58,701 nucleotides of DNA from Hypsibius dujardini (lineage: Eukaryota; Tardigrada; Eutardigrada; Parachela; Hypsibiidae), in NCBI GenBank assembly GCA_001579985.1, contig LRSR01000080.1, positions 1-58,701 of the forward strand. The letters run 5' to 3'. Shown here piece by piece: positions 22,217-34,330 of this stretch (position 1 is its first letter; each line of letters starts with the position of its first letter). The notes under the pieces were generated by a model. That model had not been told where the DNA came from. It saw only the letters and a list, made by a program, of their open reading frames with translations, and made no database searches. The position numbers and the translations under genes were made by a program.

Positions 22217-23519
22217 TTGGGACGCCATATATATGCATACGCCATGGGACAAATCTTTCTACTTAGTGGCATGATATATATGTTTGTGCTGGGTATCGAG
22301 GCTGATGACAGTCCTTACATCCATCCCAGCTGTAACGATTACCCAATGAAAAGTTCTAACACTAGTATGCATCCCTTAGCCCGGTGTGGACGGGATTGAG
22401 CTGCTGCTTCCCAGAAATTTTGATGTCAACCTGATCGGCGATAATGTTGCCGAATTGACGATCCATATAGCCGTAATTCAGGCATACTTTCGTCCGCTTC
22501 CAGCACGACCTCCGGCTTTCACAACCGTTTTAATGGAGGACTTTAATAACCGGGAAGATGACACCCGATTCCCCATCAGTTTGTGCTTCGCCAATGTCTG
22601 GCACTTGTGGCGAGTTTTGGAACAAGAACTTTTCAGACTGCGGTCACGACAAGTGACATGGAGTTGGGAGTTATGGAGCTGATGCCTTACGAAGATTAGT
22701 TACACTACACTGCAGTAGGTCGGAGTTATGGAGTTATTGGAGTTATTGGAGATGTTCGAGTTATGGGCCACGTTTGTGATACACCGCAATATTTATCACA
22801 CCTTACCAAAACATATCTTTACATCGGGTCTTAATAATTTATATAAATTACGGTAAATAACATTTTATACATACTAAGTACAATCAACGACAAGATTATG
22901 TACATCGGAGGGTTCGGGGGATAAGCAAAAGGGGCGGAGCAGGGGGTGGTTTTCATACAATCGAACAGTCATCATCGAGCTAAAAAAAACACAATAAAAC
23001 AAAAATGACAGGCAACACCGGAAACAAAATTGGCAGAGAGCAAACAAACGAGCAATCATTCGGTATCGCGTATGGACGATAAAACTAGACAAACAATATA
23101 ACAATCAATGGAAGCCGGTTCAGACTGAAAAACAGGATTAACGAAAGGGAACAATCAGCACTATCATAAAATAATTTACTCCTCCCAGAACCAAATAAAT
23201 CTCTGGCTAATTTACCTCTCCCGTTCATTCGTTGTCTATCCGTCCGATTTCAGTCCGTCCGTCGTCTTTCTGTCCGTTGCTTATCTGTCTGTTGTCCGTC
23301 TTCTATTTGTGTTTGTTGGCTGTTCATCTATTGTCTTATACTCGTCAGTTGTCTTTTGCCGCCTCCATACACGACCTGTCAGCCGGGTGTTGTTATAAGC
23401 GTGGTGACGGAGAACGCGGTCTGACTTCCCCGAAGCACGATCCAATTATGGTTGGTTTTTTCGCCCAGTTGATTGAACATTCACGATTGCGAACTAAAAA
23501 TTCTGGCTGTTATTTACAG
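22217..23519. other. Unresolved region upstream of the KDZ-like gene
   Basis: Plus-strand open frames at 22217-22399 (hydrophobic start IFLLSGMIYMFVLG) and 22386-22682 could be 5' exons of the following gene or an unrelated relic. Splice phases were not resolved. The minisatellite at 22671-22764 follows them. Confidence 0.3.
22671..22764. repeat. GGAGTTATT-type minisatellite
   Basis: Imperfect 9-base units GGAGTTATT / GGAGTTATG. The reverse complement (AACTCCAATAACTCC) appears at 25775-25815 on the other side of the KDZ-like gene, and a related ATAACTCC stretch at 15555-15600. Confidence 0.6.
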
Positions 23520-25102
23520 GCTGCTGTGTACAAGCTAAATAGATCAGTTCGTACCGTGTCAGTGCTCAAATGTGTCTGCCATAGATGCAATGGGTTCTGG
23601 AGCATGATATGCTTTACATAAATGTTCCCAGCGAAGATAGGGTCGGGTACCAGTTTTATCCGTTGTCGCAAGATTACCTGCGTATCACACCCAACGTCTA
23701 CTTTGCCCGGGACATGTGCGAACATATTGTTCGATCATTGTAAGATCGTGAACTTTTGTTCACGGGGAGCTGCATGTCCGCCAAATCCTTTCTGTTTTTT
23801 TTTGTATTTCGTGTATTTGTGTATTTTGTGTATTTTGTATTTTGCGCGGGGGAGACATGGCTTTGAAGGGTTTGCGGATCTTTGGAGGGACGCATATGAC
23901 GGTAAGCAAGGCGTAACAAGGGGGCCGGAACAGAAGTGGACACCGATCTTCCTCAATTTTTTTCAGAAATCACACAGCAACCTGCGCCAAAAATTCTTTC
24001 TTATGTCGACATAATTGGGTCCACTGTTGTTGGAAAGACCTTCAGGGAGATTGGCGTGTCGGCTTCCGTTCCGATGCATTGTTATGGTATCAGGGTTTTT
24101 CTCTCCTTCTCTGTTATGCAGCAAACTTTGACCGAAAGTGAACGTCAACCGCCTTTTACCGCCACAAAGTCGAAAACGTGCTGCGGAAGTCGGATGGTGG
24201 CAACGCAACTCTTTTTTTGTCGTATAATAGCTTCGACAAAGCACTTCCTTTTATGGAGGCGGAACACGTGCGACATTGCTATCCCCATAAGAAGACACCG
24301 CGCTGCGTGGAATACATGTGCGAGAAATTCTTATCGAGGATGGCATTTGGGAAATCACCCATCGACACTGCTCTGCCTGTGTGAAGGTAAAATTTTCGAA
24401 CCCCGCGAATAGCTTGTCACATACCGTTCTAATCAGTTTCTTGCCTTTTCTTATTTACAGAATTGGTTGGCCGGTTTCCCGGATATCAATACCACTAAAT
24501 GCCCAAGATTGAGGGGCATCCTGCTGAATGTTCGACCATGCGGACATATCAATTCTGCGGTGCCGATATACGTGTAAGATACTTAAAATAAATGTTCCGT
24601 TTCAGATGAAATGGGTCATTTTGAATCAAAGTTGACTTCTTTCAGATCGGAATCGCCGTCTCAAGTATTCCTTAGCATCATGACCACCTTGTACAATCAC
24701 GTGCTGAAAAATGGTATCAAAAGCGATGAGTGGCCGAAGCTTTTCATCGTTATGGATTACATTTGTAACATCGATCGAACCAAGGCCGCACAAACTCCGC
24801 TCCCGCTGTCTCCCCCGTTCGACAAACTCTTCATCAGTGTTTCAAAGGTGATTCACGTCTTTCACCATCGCAATCATGTTTGTCCGGAATGCAAGACCGG
24901 AAAATATAATCCCAAGAATATTTCCGTGGTCTATCCCAAGCTGAAGAAGCGCAAAACTGAAGCAGCTGAACAGTCAAACGCTTGGCTGAAACGGTTTGCA
25001 GCCGTACTAAACAGCATCTCCAGGAACCGCCAGCTTTTTTATTTAGCTCGACAAACTTTCCACCGAAACAAGTACTTGTACACAAAAAGTGGGAGAGCTT
25101 AA
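23520..25102 (+). pseudogene. KDZ-like (Kyakuja-Dileera-Zisupton type) transposase-derived gene with lesions
   Basis: Exons with matching phases: 23520-23739, 23855-23901, 23967-24086, 24122-24386, 24461-24573, 24646-25102. Seen in order: a cysteine cluster KCVCHRC, a FEGFADLWRDAYD segment, a candidate first catalytic aspartate in ILIEDGIWEI, a Cys/His stretch, and a C-terminal KTEAAEQSNAWLKRF block with LNSI and RN, like the end of KDZ transposases. Family assignment is by eye. Lesions are a frame change near 23595, an in-frame TGA at 24139-24141, and a one-base frame change around 24300-24325. Flanking terminal repeats were not found. It could be a decayed transposon or a recently broken domesticated gene. 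Confidence 0.5.
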
Positions 25103-26088
25103 GGACGCCCAAACTTGCATGGTATTAATATATTTTGCTTTTGGAATTTTGACACAAGTTCCTGTATTTTGAAAGGGGATTATCATTTGAACTTGTCTCT
25201 TTGGCTTATTCGAGTAAGATCAGCCAGCAGAAAAACGTCACTGTATCATAAGGCGCGAAAATATGCAAATGACAAACAGTCCGTCGAATAGACAGTCAGA
25301 TAAGCAGCCAAAACGCTGTAAAGGATCATGAACCCGTACTCAAGCGGTAAATAATCGTTCATGCTAGTCGATCAATAGTACCAACGGGATACTCTTCCGT
25401 TCTGTTTCCGCTAAAATACTACGCCCAAACGTCCTTCCGTTTATGCTATTCTGGACCGGAATCTCAAGTTCATCAGACAACTTCGCAATCGGACAACTTT
25501 GACGCAATTGGGGGTGAAGACTTAAGTAATTTCTGAATACTCAACAATACTACAAGAAACAACAAGAACTGTCCGTTCATTGCTCCTCAACTACAATAAT
25601 AGCATAGCATACGGTAGTGAACAAAAAAAAATGATTATTTATTTGCGACAATAAAACAGAGGACTATACGACTGGAATCAGTCTCGAACTGTCCTACAGC
25701 CGACAATTCACCAACAACAATAAATCCTAAACTGATAACTCCGAACCCTCACTCCCATAGGTGAGGCAAAGGCACATAATCCCAACAACTCCAATAACTC
25801 CATAACTCCAAAACCAAAAAAATCCTCTAGAAGTTCCAGAGCAGCAGGTTATTTTAGTCAGAAATTCTTTGAAAACTGAGCTTAAAATGTATTGCGTCTG
25901 TGCCAAAACTGGCCGCTGGGAATTTCTGTAAGCCTTGTTTCATAACTCGCTTAGTCTCGTGGCCCTAACCGTTCCACAGTATGTTGTTTCTTATCTATTG
26001 CTCTGACATTACTATAGCGAATTGACCTCTCGATTAATCCTCTAAACTCGGAACATTTATCTGCTCCTTTTTGTTTAAACTCCCCCAG
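25103..26088. other. Noncoding stretch
   Basis: No exon recognised. It contains the AACTCC-rich minisatellite at 25775-25815, reverse complement of the one at 22671. Confidence 0.4.
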
Positions 26089-26361
26089 TTGATTGAACTA
26101 CATTTCGAAGAAAGTTTGCTGACGGTTATTCCTCCATGTTTGTATGAGTCCCTCACGACTGAGGACAACCTTGAACTCTATTTCGTTAATAGAGCATTCT
26201 GTTCTCCTCTGGGCAACTGCGAGTGTTGTGAGCTCTACCCATTTGCGGAGTGGCTGAAAGAACGGTGACAACATGAGGACGTAAAGTCAACGCCATGTGG
26301 GATTGGTAGCATTGACCAGTCCGATGGTTCATTTCTGGGCACCCTCTCCTTTCAGCACTGA
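26089..26361 (+). pseudogene. Leucine-rich-repeat protein C-terminal cap (LRRCT) exon with in-frame stop
   Basis: Starts after a CCCCCAG acceptor. The frame reads the end of an LRR (LIELHFEESLLTVIP), then a cap with FCSPLGNCECCELYPFAEWL, then TGA at 26266-26268. The same frame continues with STPCGIGSI (the later cap cysteine) to a second TGA at 26359. The cap is therefore interrupted between its first and last cysteines. No upstream LRR exons were found, so this is probably a relic of an extracellular LRR protein. Confidence 0.5.
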
Positions 26362-26534
26362 GAGATCTTCTACCGACAACCTGGAAACCTTGTCAGGCTG
26401 CGATTGAGAGCAGCGCAGTGGAAAGAGAAAAATTGAAAGCTTAACGCTGACACATACATTTTTACTAGGACCTCAAGCAAGAGAGAGCAGCATGACTTCC
26501 CGTCCCTTTTGGTACCATTGATTTATCTTTTCAG

Positions 26535-27326
26535 GCGAACCCACAATTACCACGGATCAGATCATAGTGGCCAAGTTAGATGATTTTTTATCAGGGCAGA
26601 AAACTATCATCAATGACTGGAGAATAGGCTGGGAGACATATCTGGCCGCGAATCCAGCACTTAGGTGAATCGTTTACGACATTTACGGTAATCATCAAGC
26701 TAATAACCAAGATTTTTTTGCAGCCTTTCAGTTCAATATACTGGTCGGACTCTTCCAATAACATTGCGACCTCTGCTATGGACGGTCGAGACCGTCGCGT
26801 TTTGCTCACGGGAATTAGTCTTCAATCTCTTCAAGGTTGTTGATTATCAGAATAATAGACTGTTGAGTAGATGTGAGTAAGTCGTTGTAATTGTTACCTG
26901 GCGGCCTGGGTTTGGATCACGTGCTATGTCATTGCTGTTTATTACCGGTAGCCATTTCGTTTGTACCAGCCGCTAGACTGCAATGCCTTTCAATTGGTGG
27001 AGATTTGGAGCACATCTTTTACGACCACCCGCAAGACCGCCGCACTATATTTCATTTATTTGATAATTTCATCTCGTCGCTACACCTGTATTGGCAACAA
27101 TCTACCGCGAGTACAGCTCGTATTTCGTCACACAATAGACCCCTCGTCATTAGAGCCGTCAAATCCGGTATATGAAATTGTGTTGCAGAAAGTTTGTAAA
27201 TCGCATGAACATGACGGATCAAACCATCACGTGCTACAGCCTACCACCCACCAATTGAAAATGCTACGGATAACGTTTCGGGATTACCTTCATGGAGGAG
27301 AACTGCCAAAAAGTGGGCTGCTTTGA
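26535..27326 (+). CDS. Uncharacterised protein, C-terminal exons
   Basis: Three exons (26535-26664, 26724-26835, 26952-27326) join in consistent phase and end at TGA. Visible segments include LDDFLSGQKTIINDWRIGW and PVYEIVLQKVCKSHEHDG. No signal peptide or domain is recognised and the 5' end is missing. It lies downstream of the LRR cap relic, but the phase does not allow direct splicing to it. An alternative last exon starting at 27189 is also in phase. Confidence 0.4.
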
Positions 27327-28522
27327 TTTCTAGATAAACAAAACAATAGTCGCAACACGACCGTGGTTCTCCTTGTTGGTTCTCCTTGACTTCTCTTCTC
27401 CGTGTTGTGCATGACAAACAGGCGTATAAACTCACCAATAAAGTAGCAAATATTATTTTAAATTTGTGAATCTTAGCCCTGTTCCTCTATTAACATTGCG
27501 ATATGCCAATCACATTTTTGGACTAATATCTCACAGAAGATTCGGTCTAAGACCTTTATGTGTCGTACAAATTCCTATATATATATATATATTTGTATAA
27601 CATTAGGTGTGCTGTACACTCGTATTTAAGTCTTCATTTAATACTTGTGTTTTTTGGTTAGTGACCAATATATGTGCCATCTCGAACGATGGATGTCGTT
27701 TCATTTGCTTACCCCTGCCTGACAACACAAGGAAATGCGTTTGTTCTGATGGGGTGGCTTCTTGCACTGCCTGAGCTACCCGATGAAGGCTTCTTATGGA
27801 TGCTTTCAAAGGTAGCTGCATTTCCCTATTTTGCATCATCTTAGTTAATGGAATCATGCCCTTTTATTTGATGGACTCGATATAATTTTCACCACCACCT
27901 CTCATTATAAGCTCTCAGTTCGTTCGCTTGTCCCCGGCCTGTTCGACTACAATTATTGCCAGGTTTTCATTTGTAGCATTGGCCGACGACGAATTGATAA
28001 AGAATTTATTACGTACCATTTATAATAACCACAGACTCTGCAGTGTGCCTATTTTGAGTTGGATAGACTGCTTAAGAATGTCCTGCTTGGCGGAGGCAAT
28101 CTTTTGACCCATGGTCACGGTAATTGAGTCATGCAAAATGGGGTCCGTGCGTCCGAGCAAACTGCTTTTTAATACAGACCGCTCTGCCGAAAGTCATTTC
28201 GTTGATACGCACTTCACACGGAAATGTATATAACAATAGCTTTGGGCGCTTTCGCTGCCACAATACGCAGACCGACTCACAGGCGACGGTACCACACAAC
28301 ACCCTTGTGCAGAACCGGAATTGGACTCGTCTGTTTAGACGTCTCGCTAGAACACCCAGCTATTTTCTTACTGACAAACAGTGCAAGAATATTTATTGTT
28401 TTCATCGCATACACTGTGCCCATCATCACGTTCGAACACCGACTCAGTGTATGCGTGTGATTAAATTAAATTGTCTACAGCAAAGTATATTTCCTATAGC
28501 CTACACCCAGAACATTCCAAAA
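27327..28522. other. Intergenic region and probable promoter/5' UTR of the four-helix protein
   Basis: AT-rich, with a TA run at 27577-27591. The frame upstream of the ATG at 28523 is open back to 28124 but has no domain-like features, so it is treated as leader sequence. Confidence 0.4.
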
Positions 28523-29312
28523 ATGCTCCAGCTTCCCAATGATAAACCCTACACCTTTGCCATCACTGAGTCCGTCGTTCCGCTCCGTCACCGTAGAGGA
28601 TCATTCGGATTGGCCATCATCCAAGTAGTGTTCGGTGCTATCATTCTAATTGTCGAGCTCGTCGGTACGTGGCATGACTCAGCTAAAGTCTAATGGCAAT
28701 CCTCATTTATAAGTTTTACGTTCTCCAGCTCTCGGCCAGCTGTATGTGACAATTACCGGGCTCATTGGAATCGGCATGAGCATCTTCTTCATCATCACCG
28801 GCTGCGTCGGAATCACCGCCGCACTTCCCGCTCTCACCTTCAGCAAATGGAAGCCCAGAGTGTTGGCCCACATGATAATGGCCATAATCAGTATCATATT
28901 CTGCCTTGCCATGGTCGCTCTTACCCTAACCCGGAGCATCAAACCTCCTGGACGTGGTCCCTGGGGACCGGGACCACCGTCTGCAGGTCGTATGATCGCT
29001 GCCTTCATCCTCTACCCGCTCGAGTTCATTTTCTTCACGATCACAGCGGCGTTTGCTTGTTCCAACACATGCGGAGAGAATTCGGTGAATTCGACTACTT
29101 ATCTGGTCTGTCAGAATCCCGCGACGGTGACCAATGGAATAACCGTCTCAAACGGGACAACTGTAACGAATGGGACAGGGGTAAATGGTCCGACGTTTCA
29201 ACCAGCTGGTGCTCCGATGATGTACCTGGCTCCGATTGTTCAACCTCAAGATCGGGTGGTTTTCCAACCGCTACCGACCGCCTGGCCGCCTGTGTCAACT
29301 GGCAATTCATAA
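28523..29312 (+). CDS. Four-transmembrane (CD20/MARVEL-like) membrane protein
   Basis: Two exons (28523-28664, 28729-29312) give 241 residues. Four hydrophobic helices are visible: FGLAIIQVVFGAIILIVEL, VTITGLIGIGMSIFFIITG, MIMAIISIIFCLAMVALTL and ILYPLEFIFFTITAAFA. The loop between helices 3 and 4 is Gly/Pro-rich (PPGRGPWGPGPPSAGR). The tail carries an imperfect TxxNG repeat (TNGITVSNGTTVTNGTG) and is Pro/Gln-rich. This topology fits MS4A/CD20-like or MARVEL-type tetraspans in plasma-membrane or vesicle membranes; the exact family is not settled. The intron is 64 bases. Confidence 0.75.
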
Positions 29313-30339
29313 ACTTGATATTTTGAATTGTAAATTGGAGATTAATATTCATGTCCGGGATTGCGTTGTTTGAACCGTTGTTGCTCTGCCCCGGCTTCTG
29401 ATTCAGATAATACTTATTGATACAAACTTGTGCCGGCTATAAATGTTACTTAATCGAGTGCAGATGATTGTGAGTCTTCATGTCAGCACAATTTGGCCCG
29501 AAGGTGTTTATTAATGCAGGCTGGGACCGGAACAGCATAGTTTAACTGCATCTTTATTGTCTTACGTGGTTTATTTTCCGATGGGCGTCTGACGATGGCT
29601 TGAGTATTCTGTACCTAAATCAACATTTGAAATGAAATTTAACCCAGTGGTAACTTTCTTTGCATTGGAACACCTGATTTAGTTCTCGAATAATACAAAA
29701 TTTTACATTTATTTTATGAGAATTGTAATTTTTTTGAGTCTGCGTTTTTTTACTACACATGTGCTTGGGCGTTTAGAGATTCCCCATACATTCTATATAA
29801 AGATGAAAAGACAAAGTAGTAGACAAAGAATTTAATTTCCAGATTACAGTAGGAACTTGAAGTGCTCATTCGACCGATTATCAGATATTCGTCCGGCAAA
29901 CAATCAGTAATCTTATCGAGAAACATATATCGTCGTTATTTGAGATTTCCAGAGACTGATCATGGAGATCAGACCAATTCTACAGTCAGCCTCGCTTCAT
30001 TCAGTTTTATTGGACTGAAAAAGTAGATCCTTGAGCAATATTTCAAAGGATGGGTTGTTTGTAGTAATCCTTCAAATCTTCTGGTGAGTTTCCGAGGAAT
30101 GCGTTTACTGCAGCTGCAGGGTGTGGAGTTCTTACCCAGTTGGATCGATTGACTGACACTACACTGACGGCTTCCTCAGAAACATGGGGAAGAAGGAACC
30201 GTACATTGTCATGAACTGTACACGAACGATGAAAAGGCTGGCTAACGCGTCGAGTTTCACAACTTTACTTACTAACGGTAAAATTGACCATGCAAAGTGT
30301 AGGAGCACACTCCTGATTGGTTATACGTTTCCCTTCCAG
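29313..30339. other. Intergenic region
   Basis: No exon recognised. The 5' exons of the gene at 30340 may lie here. Confidence 0.35.
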
Positions 30340-32380
30340 CGTGTTCGGTATTGGAGCTAAGGGTAGACCCGGTTACCGTGCGCGTTTTCATGGACCACGC
30401 TGGCGCTGAAGTAACCCGCCAGTCTTGGACGTTCTCGCGATTTAGACGGTTCGCTATGTTTGTCATTCTTCTGCCCGGTGAGGAATGGCTACCGACGCCA
30501 CCAATGCACTTGAATGCTCAACTTCAACGTGGAGGTACATACATACATAACGTGCAACGTGCTATGACCCTTGGTAATCCAATCTATCTGTCATTAGCAT
30601 GGCCTTCTGAGTTATCGAAGTTACTTGTAATAAAACATTAACCCTGCATAAATTTCTCTATAAATTTATTTCTCTGCGTCAAAAAGCCCCCCCCCCTAAA
30701 AAGTGCGTTGCATCACTGTTCTACATCACACATCGCTTCCTCTTATTTCTGTTTGTTTAGATCTCTAACACTGCCCATGCCGTTGTTGTGTTCTCAGTTG
30801 ATCGCTCACATTTGGAGAGCATTGAGGAGGATGACGAATGGTTCGTTGGACTAGCGGATAAGTTCACCCTGAAGAACCAGGTAATTTTCTGCATTCTTTC
30901 TCTTCTCCCATGCAAATTCATTTGTTGTTTTAGTGACCGGCAGATATGATTTAGTTTTTATCCTGGAATTCAACCAGTCGCATCCGAGGATACCTCCGAA
31001 ATCTCCGCCAGGCCATCAACAAACAGGTCCGAGACCCGTTCATCCGTAAGCGCGTCTTCGGTCCACTGCTGCATAAGTTCAAAGTCAAGCTTCGCGAAAA
31101 TGGTTACCACGGTTGCTACTTTGATCGACTCAGCTTGCGCGCCATCTGTAATGAGGAAGGGGTCTTTCCCTGCGAAGGCAAATACTACCTGGCAATGTGT
31201 GACGAAGACCATCCAGTCAAACCGGCGGCCAACCGCCACAGCCGGAAGTTATTTGAAAAGTTCGAATACGACCACCAGGTTCCGCAGTGTGTGCTTCAGG
31301 ATGCATTCATTCAAGCATCGCAGAATGTGCCACGGGGGATGGTGCTAAACTGGGAGTATTTTTACAGCATGTTTTTCACAAGAGCAAACGTTCGGTTGGT
31401 TAATGGCATTTTCTGTCATGAGAAGGGAGCTCGTCCGACGATTAAGCTAGACGAAAAGAGTTTCTTCACCGATCGAAAGTTGGAGGTTTTGACAAGGTCA
31501 CTTGATCGACTTAGAACTTGTTCCAACTCGGTATGAATATGGGAGCAATCTTGAGCTGCTTGCCTTGTGCCCAATGCAATCTTTTCGGAAATTCCATTAA
31601 AAAGTGATCTCGGAATGACAGTCGTATAAAAAAGACCGTGTTCAAGACAAGTCAAACAATGGATCAGGATGGGATTTTAAATCAGGGGAGGCAAATGGAT
31701 CTTCTTTTTCCCCTTCTCCGCTTTTCAGTACGTAACTGAAACGACAAATAGTTGGAGATTCGGCTAAGGCAATCTGCCGTCACAGCGCGTTGAAGGCTGC
31801 GAGCTAGCTTTGGTCAGCTAACTGCCAACGGGATTTCTTTAACCAACTTTCCTCGCCCTAAATATGCGCTATCATGTTCATCATGTCCTGGTGAGTCTGA
31901 ACGCCGAACGGACTTTCAGTTTTTTTCATTTGTCCATTCGAACTAGTGTTTTGCATTTGTCTGAAAATTGTTATCATCGTCACCAGTTTTTGCCTAAATG
32001 AATCATCTGGATTGTTTTTTTGCATTTGAGCAACATTAATCCTTGCATGAATGTTCTCCGCTGTAAACAATTTTTGATAGTTTCCTGTCCAATTCGATTT
32101 CGATTCATGAAATGAAGTAATCGAACGATTAAATTGTTAGTTAGAGTCTAAGCTATGGTATATTTTCTTAGTTTCATAGGTCTTCCCGGAAAGTCAGCCG
32201 TCTCCATCGATGGTCCTCGAACTATCAGAAGAAATAATTCGGGTGGCTCGCGCTGCGCTCCCTTCGTTGGCTGAGGAGAAGGGACAAAAAGAACGGGAAA
32301 GTCTGCTCAAGTTCAACGCTGAGACAATCTATGAGGCTGAGATTAACGCTCCAAAATTGTATTTCTTTGGTTTTCGGTAA
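30340..32380 (+). CDS. Uncharacterised multi-exon protein, 5' incomplete
   Basis: Exons 30340-30626, 30761-30880, 30955-31530 and 32180-32380 splice in perfect phase to a TAA, giving 393 visible residues. The protein is soluble-looking, rich in basic and aromatic residues, with segments such as DPFIRKRVFGPLLHKFKVK, CYFDRLSLRAICNEEGVF and ANVRLVNGIFCHEKG, and a helical, charged C-terminus (EEIIRVARAALPSL, EEKGQKERESLLKF). I do not recognise a domain. The 576-base exon with no stop, in codon-like composition, argues for a real gene. The first exon is missing. Confidence 0.6.
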
Positions 32381-32611
32381 AACATTTCGGGCATTTTGAA
32401 CAGAAACGATAGATTTTTAACGTAAATATTTGGAATAAAATGTTTAGGGAAATTCAAACGGAGTGATGGGCAAACAGCCCGGGGGCCCTAAATATTGGGG
32501 TCCTTAAGAGACTCAAATTTCATTGACCGATAAAGAAAAATGAAGTCAAACTGATCAGTGGTTGAAGCGTAGCTAGTTACTGTTTAAATTTAATTCCAAT
32601 TTATTTGGATT

Positions 32612-32977
32612 CTATGGCTGGAAGTTGATGGTTTCGTTTTTCGTTTTCGTGATGTACTTGAGAGAAGTGCGTACAGTCCGAGCACACTTCTCATCCGCCA
32701 AGTAGCCGCCGAAATCCTCCAGATTCACTAGACCCGCCAGGCAACTTATCTGCAAGTCCGCCGAGATGTCTAGGTTGCGAAATTTGTCACTGTCTCAGTC
32801 CTCAGCATTGAACTTGGTATCGGTGAATGGATTGTCCGTCAGGTCGACCCCGGCAGTGAGAGTATCTCTGGGTGAAAAAATGCCCGTGAAGCTGTCCGTC
32901 GTGGCGTCGTATAGATTGTGGAGCTTGGCGATCCTGTCGAGGGCGGCCACAGTTTTGCGCTGATTAAGCATTACTTC
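32612..32977 (-). pseudogene. Fragment resembling the N-terminal region of stonustoxin/verrucotoxin-family proteins, with in-frame stop
   Basis: On the minus strand, after a TTGCAG acceptor, one frame runs to TAG at 32612 with a single internal TGA at 32795-32797. Segments such as LYDATTDSFTG and a later LDISADLQISCLAGLV...GGYL pattern resemble the N-terminal MACPF-like region shared by this family, which has many non-venom homologues in animals. Assignment is by eye. There is one exon-sized piece only; no other exons were found and the frame is interrupted, so it is most likely a relic with no toxic product implied. Confidence 0.45.
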
Positions 32978-34126
32978 CTGCAATACAAAGGACGCGATTC
33001 GCCACACCATTCAATGCAAACACAATGGCGTACTGTAGGTACTACGGGTAATTCTTCAAATCGCCTCCACGAGCCAATATAGGGAACCGTTTTGCAAGCT
33101 CAAATATTACCAAAATCGAAAATAAAATCGAAAAAAATACTAACTGTTAGGTTGAGTACTCGTAGTAACTCGAACTTACAGCGACAAATCTGAGTCGTCA
33201 ATTCGATGGTTGAGAACTGAGCCAACTAGTCCAACCGCAAAAGCAACAACCTTGTGAAATTTTAATTGCAAAAAATAGTTATAATGAGATGTAGCAAGTT
33301 TTGTCCGCTTTAATGTGCCTAGTTGAATTTGGCTCGGAATAGCCGGCTTGCTTTGAATTTGGCTTGCTAGTGATGCAAAGTGCAGGAAAATGCGTCACAA
33401 GTGAAAAATGATATTCATTTTGCGGTTGCACTCATCCGCATTCTTCGCTGATACAAATTCAACTTTCACTCTCATATTTTAGTACAATACATGTACAATA
33501 CCCGACACTGCGTTTACCTTTTCGCGCGACAGTGCATGATTCAGGTCACTCAATTCGAAAGAACTGGTCGCCTAGCTGACTTGTCTTTGTCGATTGCGAG
33601 GGAACTAATAGAAGGTACATCGGACGTATTGTTCCGCACTGTGGGGGAAAAACAGAAGTGCATCGTAAATCTTGCAAGAATATTTAAGTGAAAAACGAAA
33701 TGATGTTGACATTTTATAAAGTCTCATATACTGAACAATTATCGGACAATTTTTATAATAAATTTCCCATTTTTTGGACACGCCCTCAATTGTTTGATTT
33801 AACACTGCGAATGACAGGCCGAACTTGGAGTCGATGGATATCAAGATACAAATTGAGCGCAATTGCATTATTATAATTTTATACTTTTGGCCTGGTCAAT
33901 TTCTGATGGCTAAACAAGACAGTCAGAGAGACAAGCTTGCAGCAAAAAAGTAGCAACATTCGGAATGGCGTGTACTGCCTGAAAAGGAAAGTTAATCATC
34001 GGAACTCACTTTCAATACTACTCGAAATTTCCTTTCATTACCGGCTGATTTGTGTTAAATTTGGCTGCGGAACATTTGCGGTTTCATTGCTCGTCTAAAA
34101 ACTATGATCAATCACACCGAAGTGAA
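32978..34126. other. Noncoding stretch
   Basis: No gene recognised. The open frames at 33491-33691 and 33688-33876 have no features that distinguish them from chance. Confidence 0.35.
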
Positions 34127-34330
34127 TAGAGCTGTGCGCGGTTCAAAAAATGGATCCGCAGACTGCACCGCGACCCATTTTTCAAATCGCAAATCTCACC
34201 GCACCGCGAGATAAATGCGAAACCGCAATCGCACTATATAGACTGCGAGCAGTCCAAAATCGCACCGCCGCGGACCGCCGCGCGGTTTGCGGTGGCGCGG
34301 TGCAGTCTGCGGTGTGGTTTGCACACCTCC
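34127..34330. mobile_element. GC-rich MITE-like element (hAT-type ends)
   Basis: A sharply GC-rich ~200-base island in AT-rich DNA. Its two ends are inverted copies: AGAGCTGTGCGCGGTT... with CCGCAGACTGCACCGCG on the left, and GGAGGTGTGCAAACC with the same 17-base block on the reversed right end. The (C)AGAG/GTGTGC ends resemble hAT-type termini. A clear 8-base target duplication was not seen. Confidence 0.6.
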
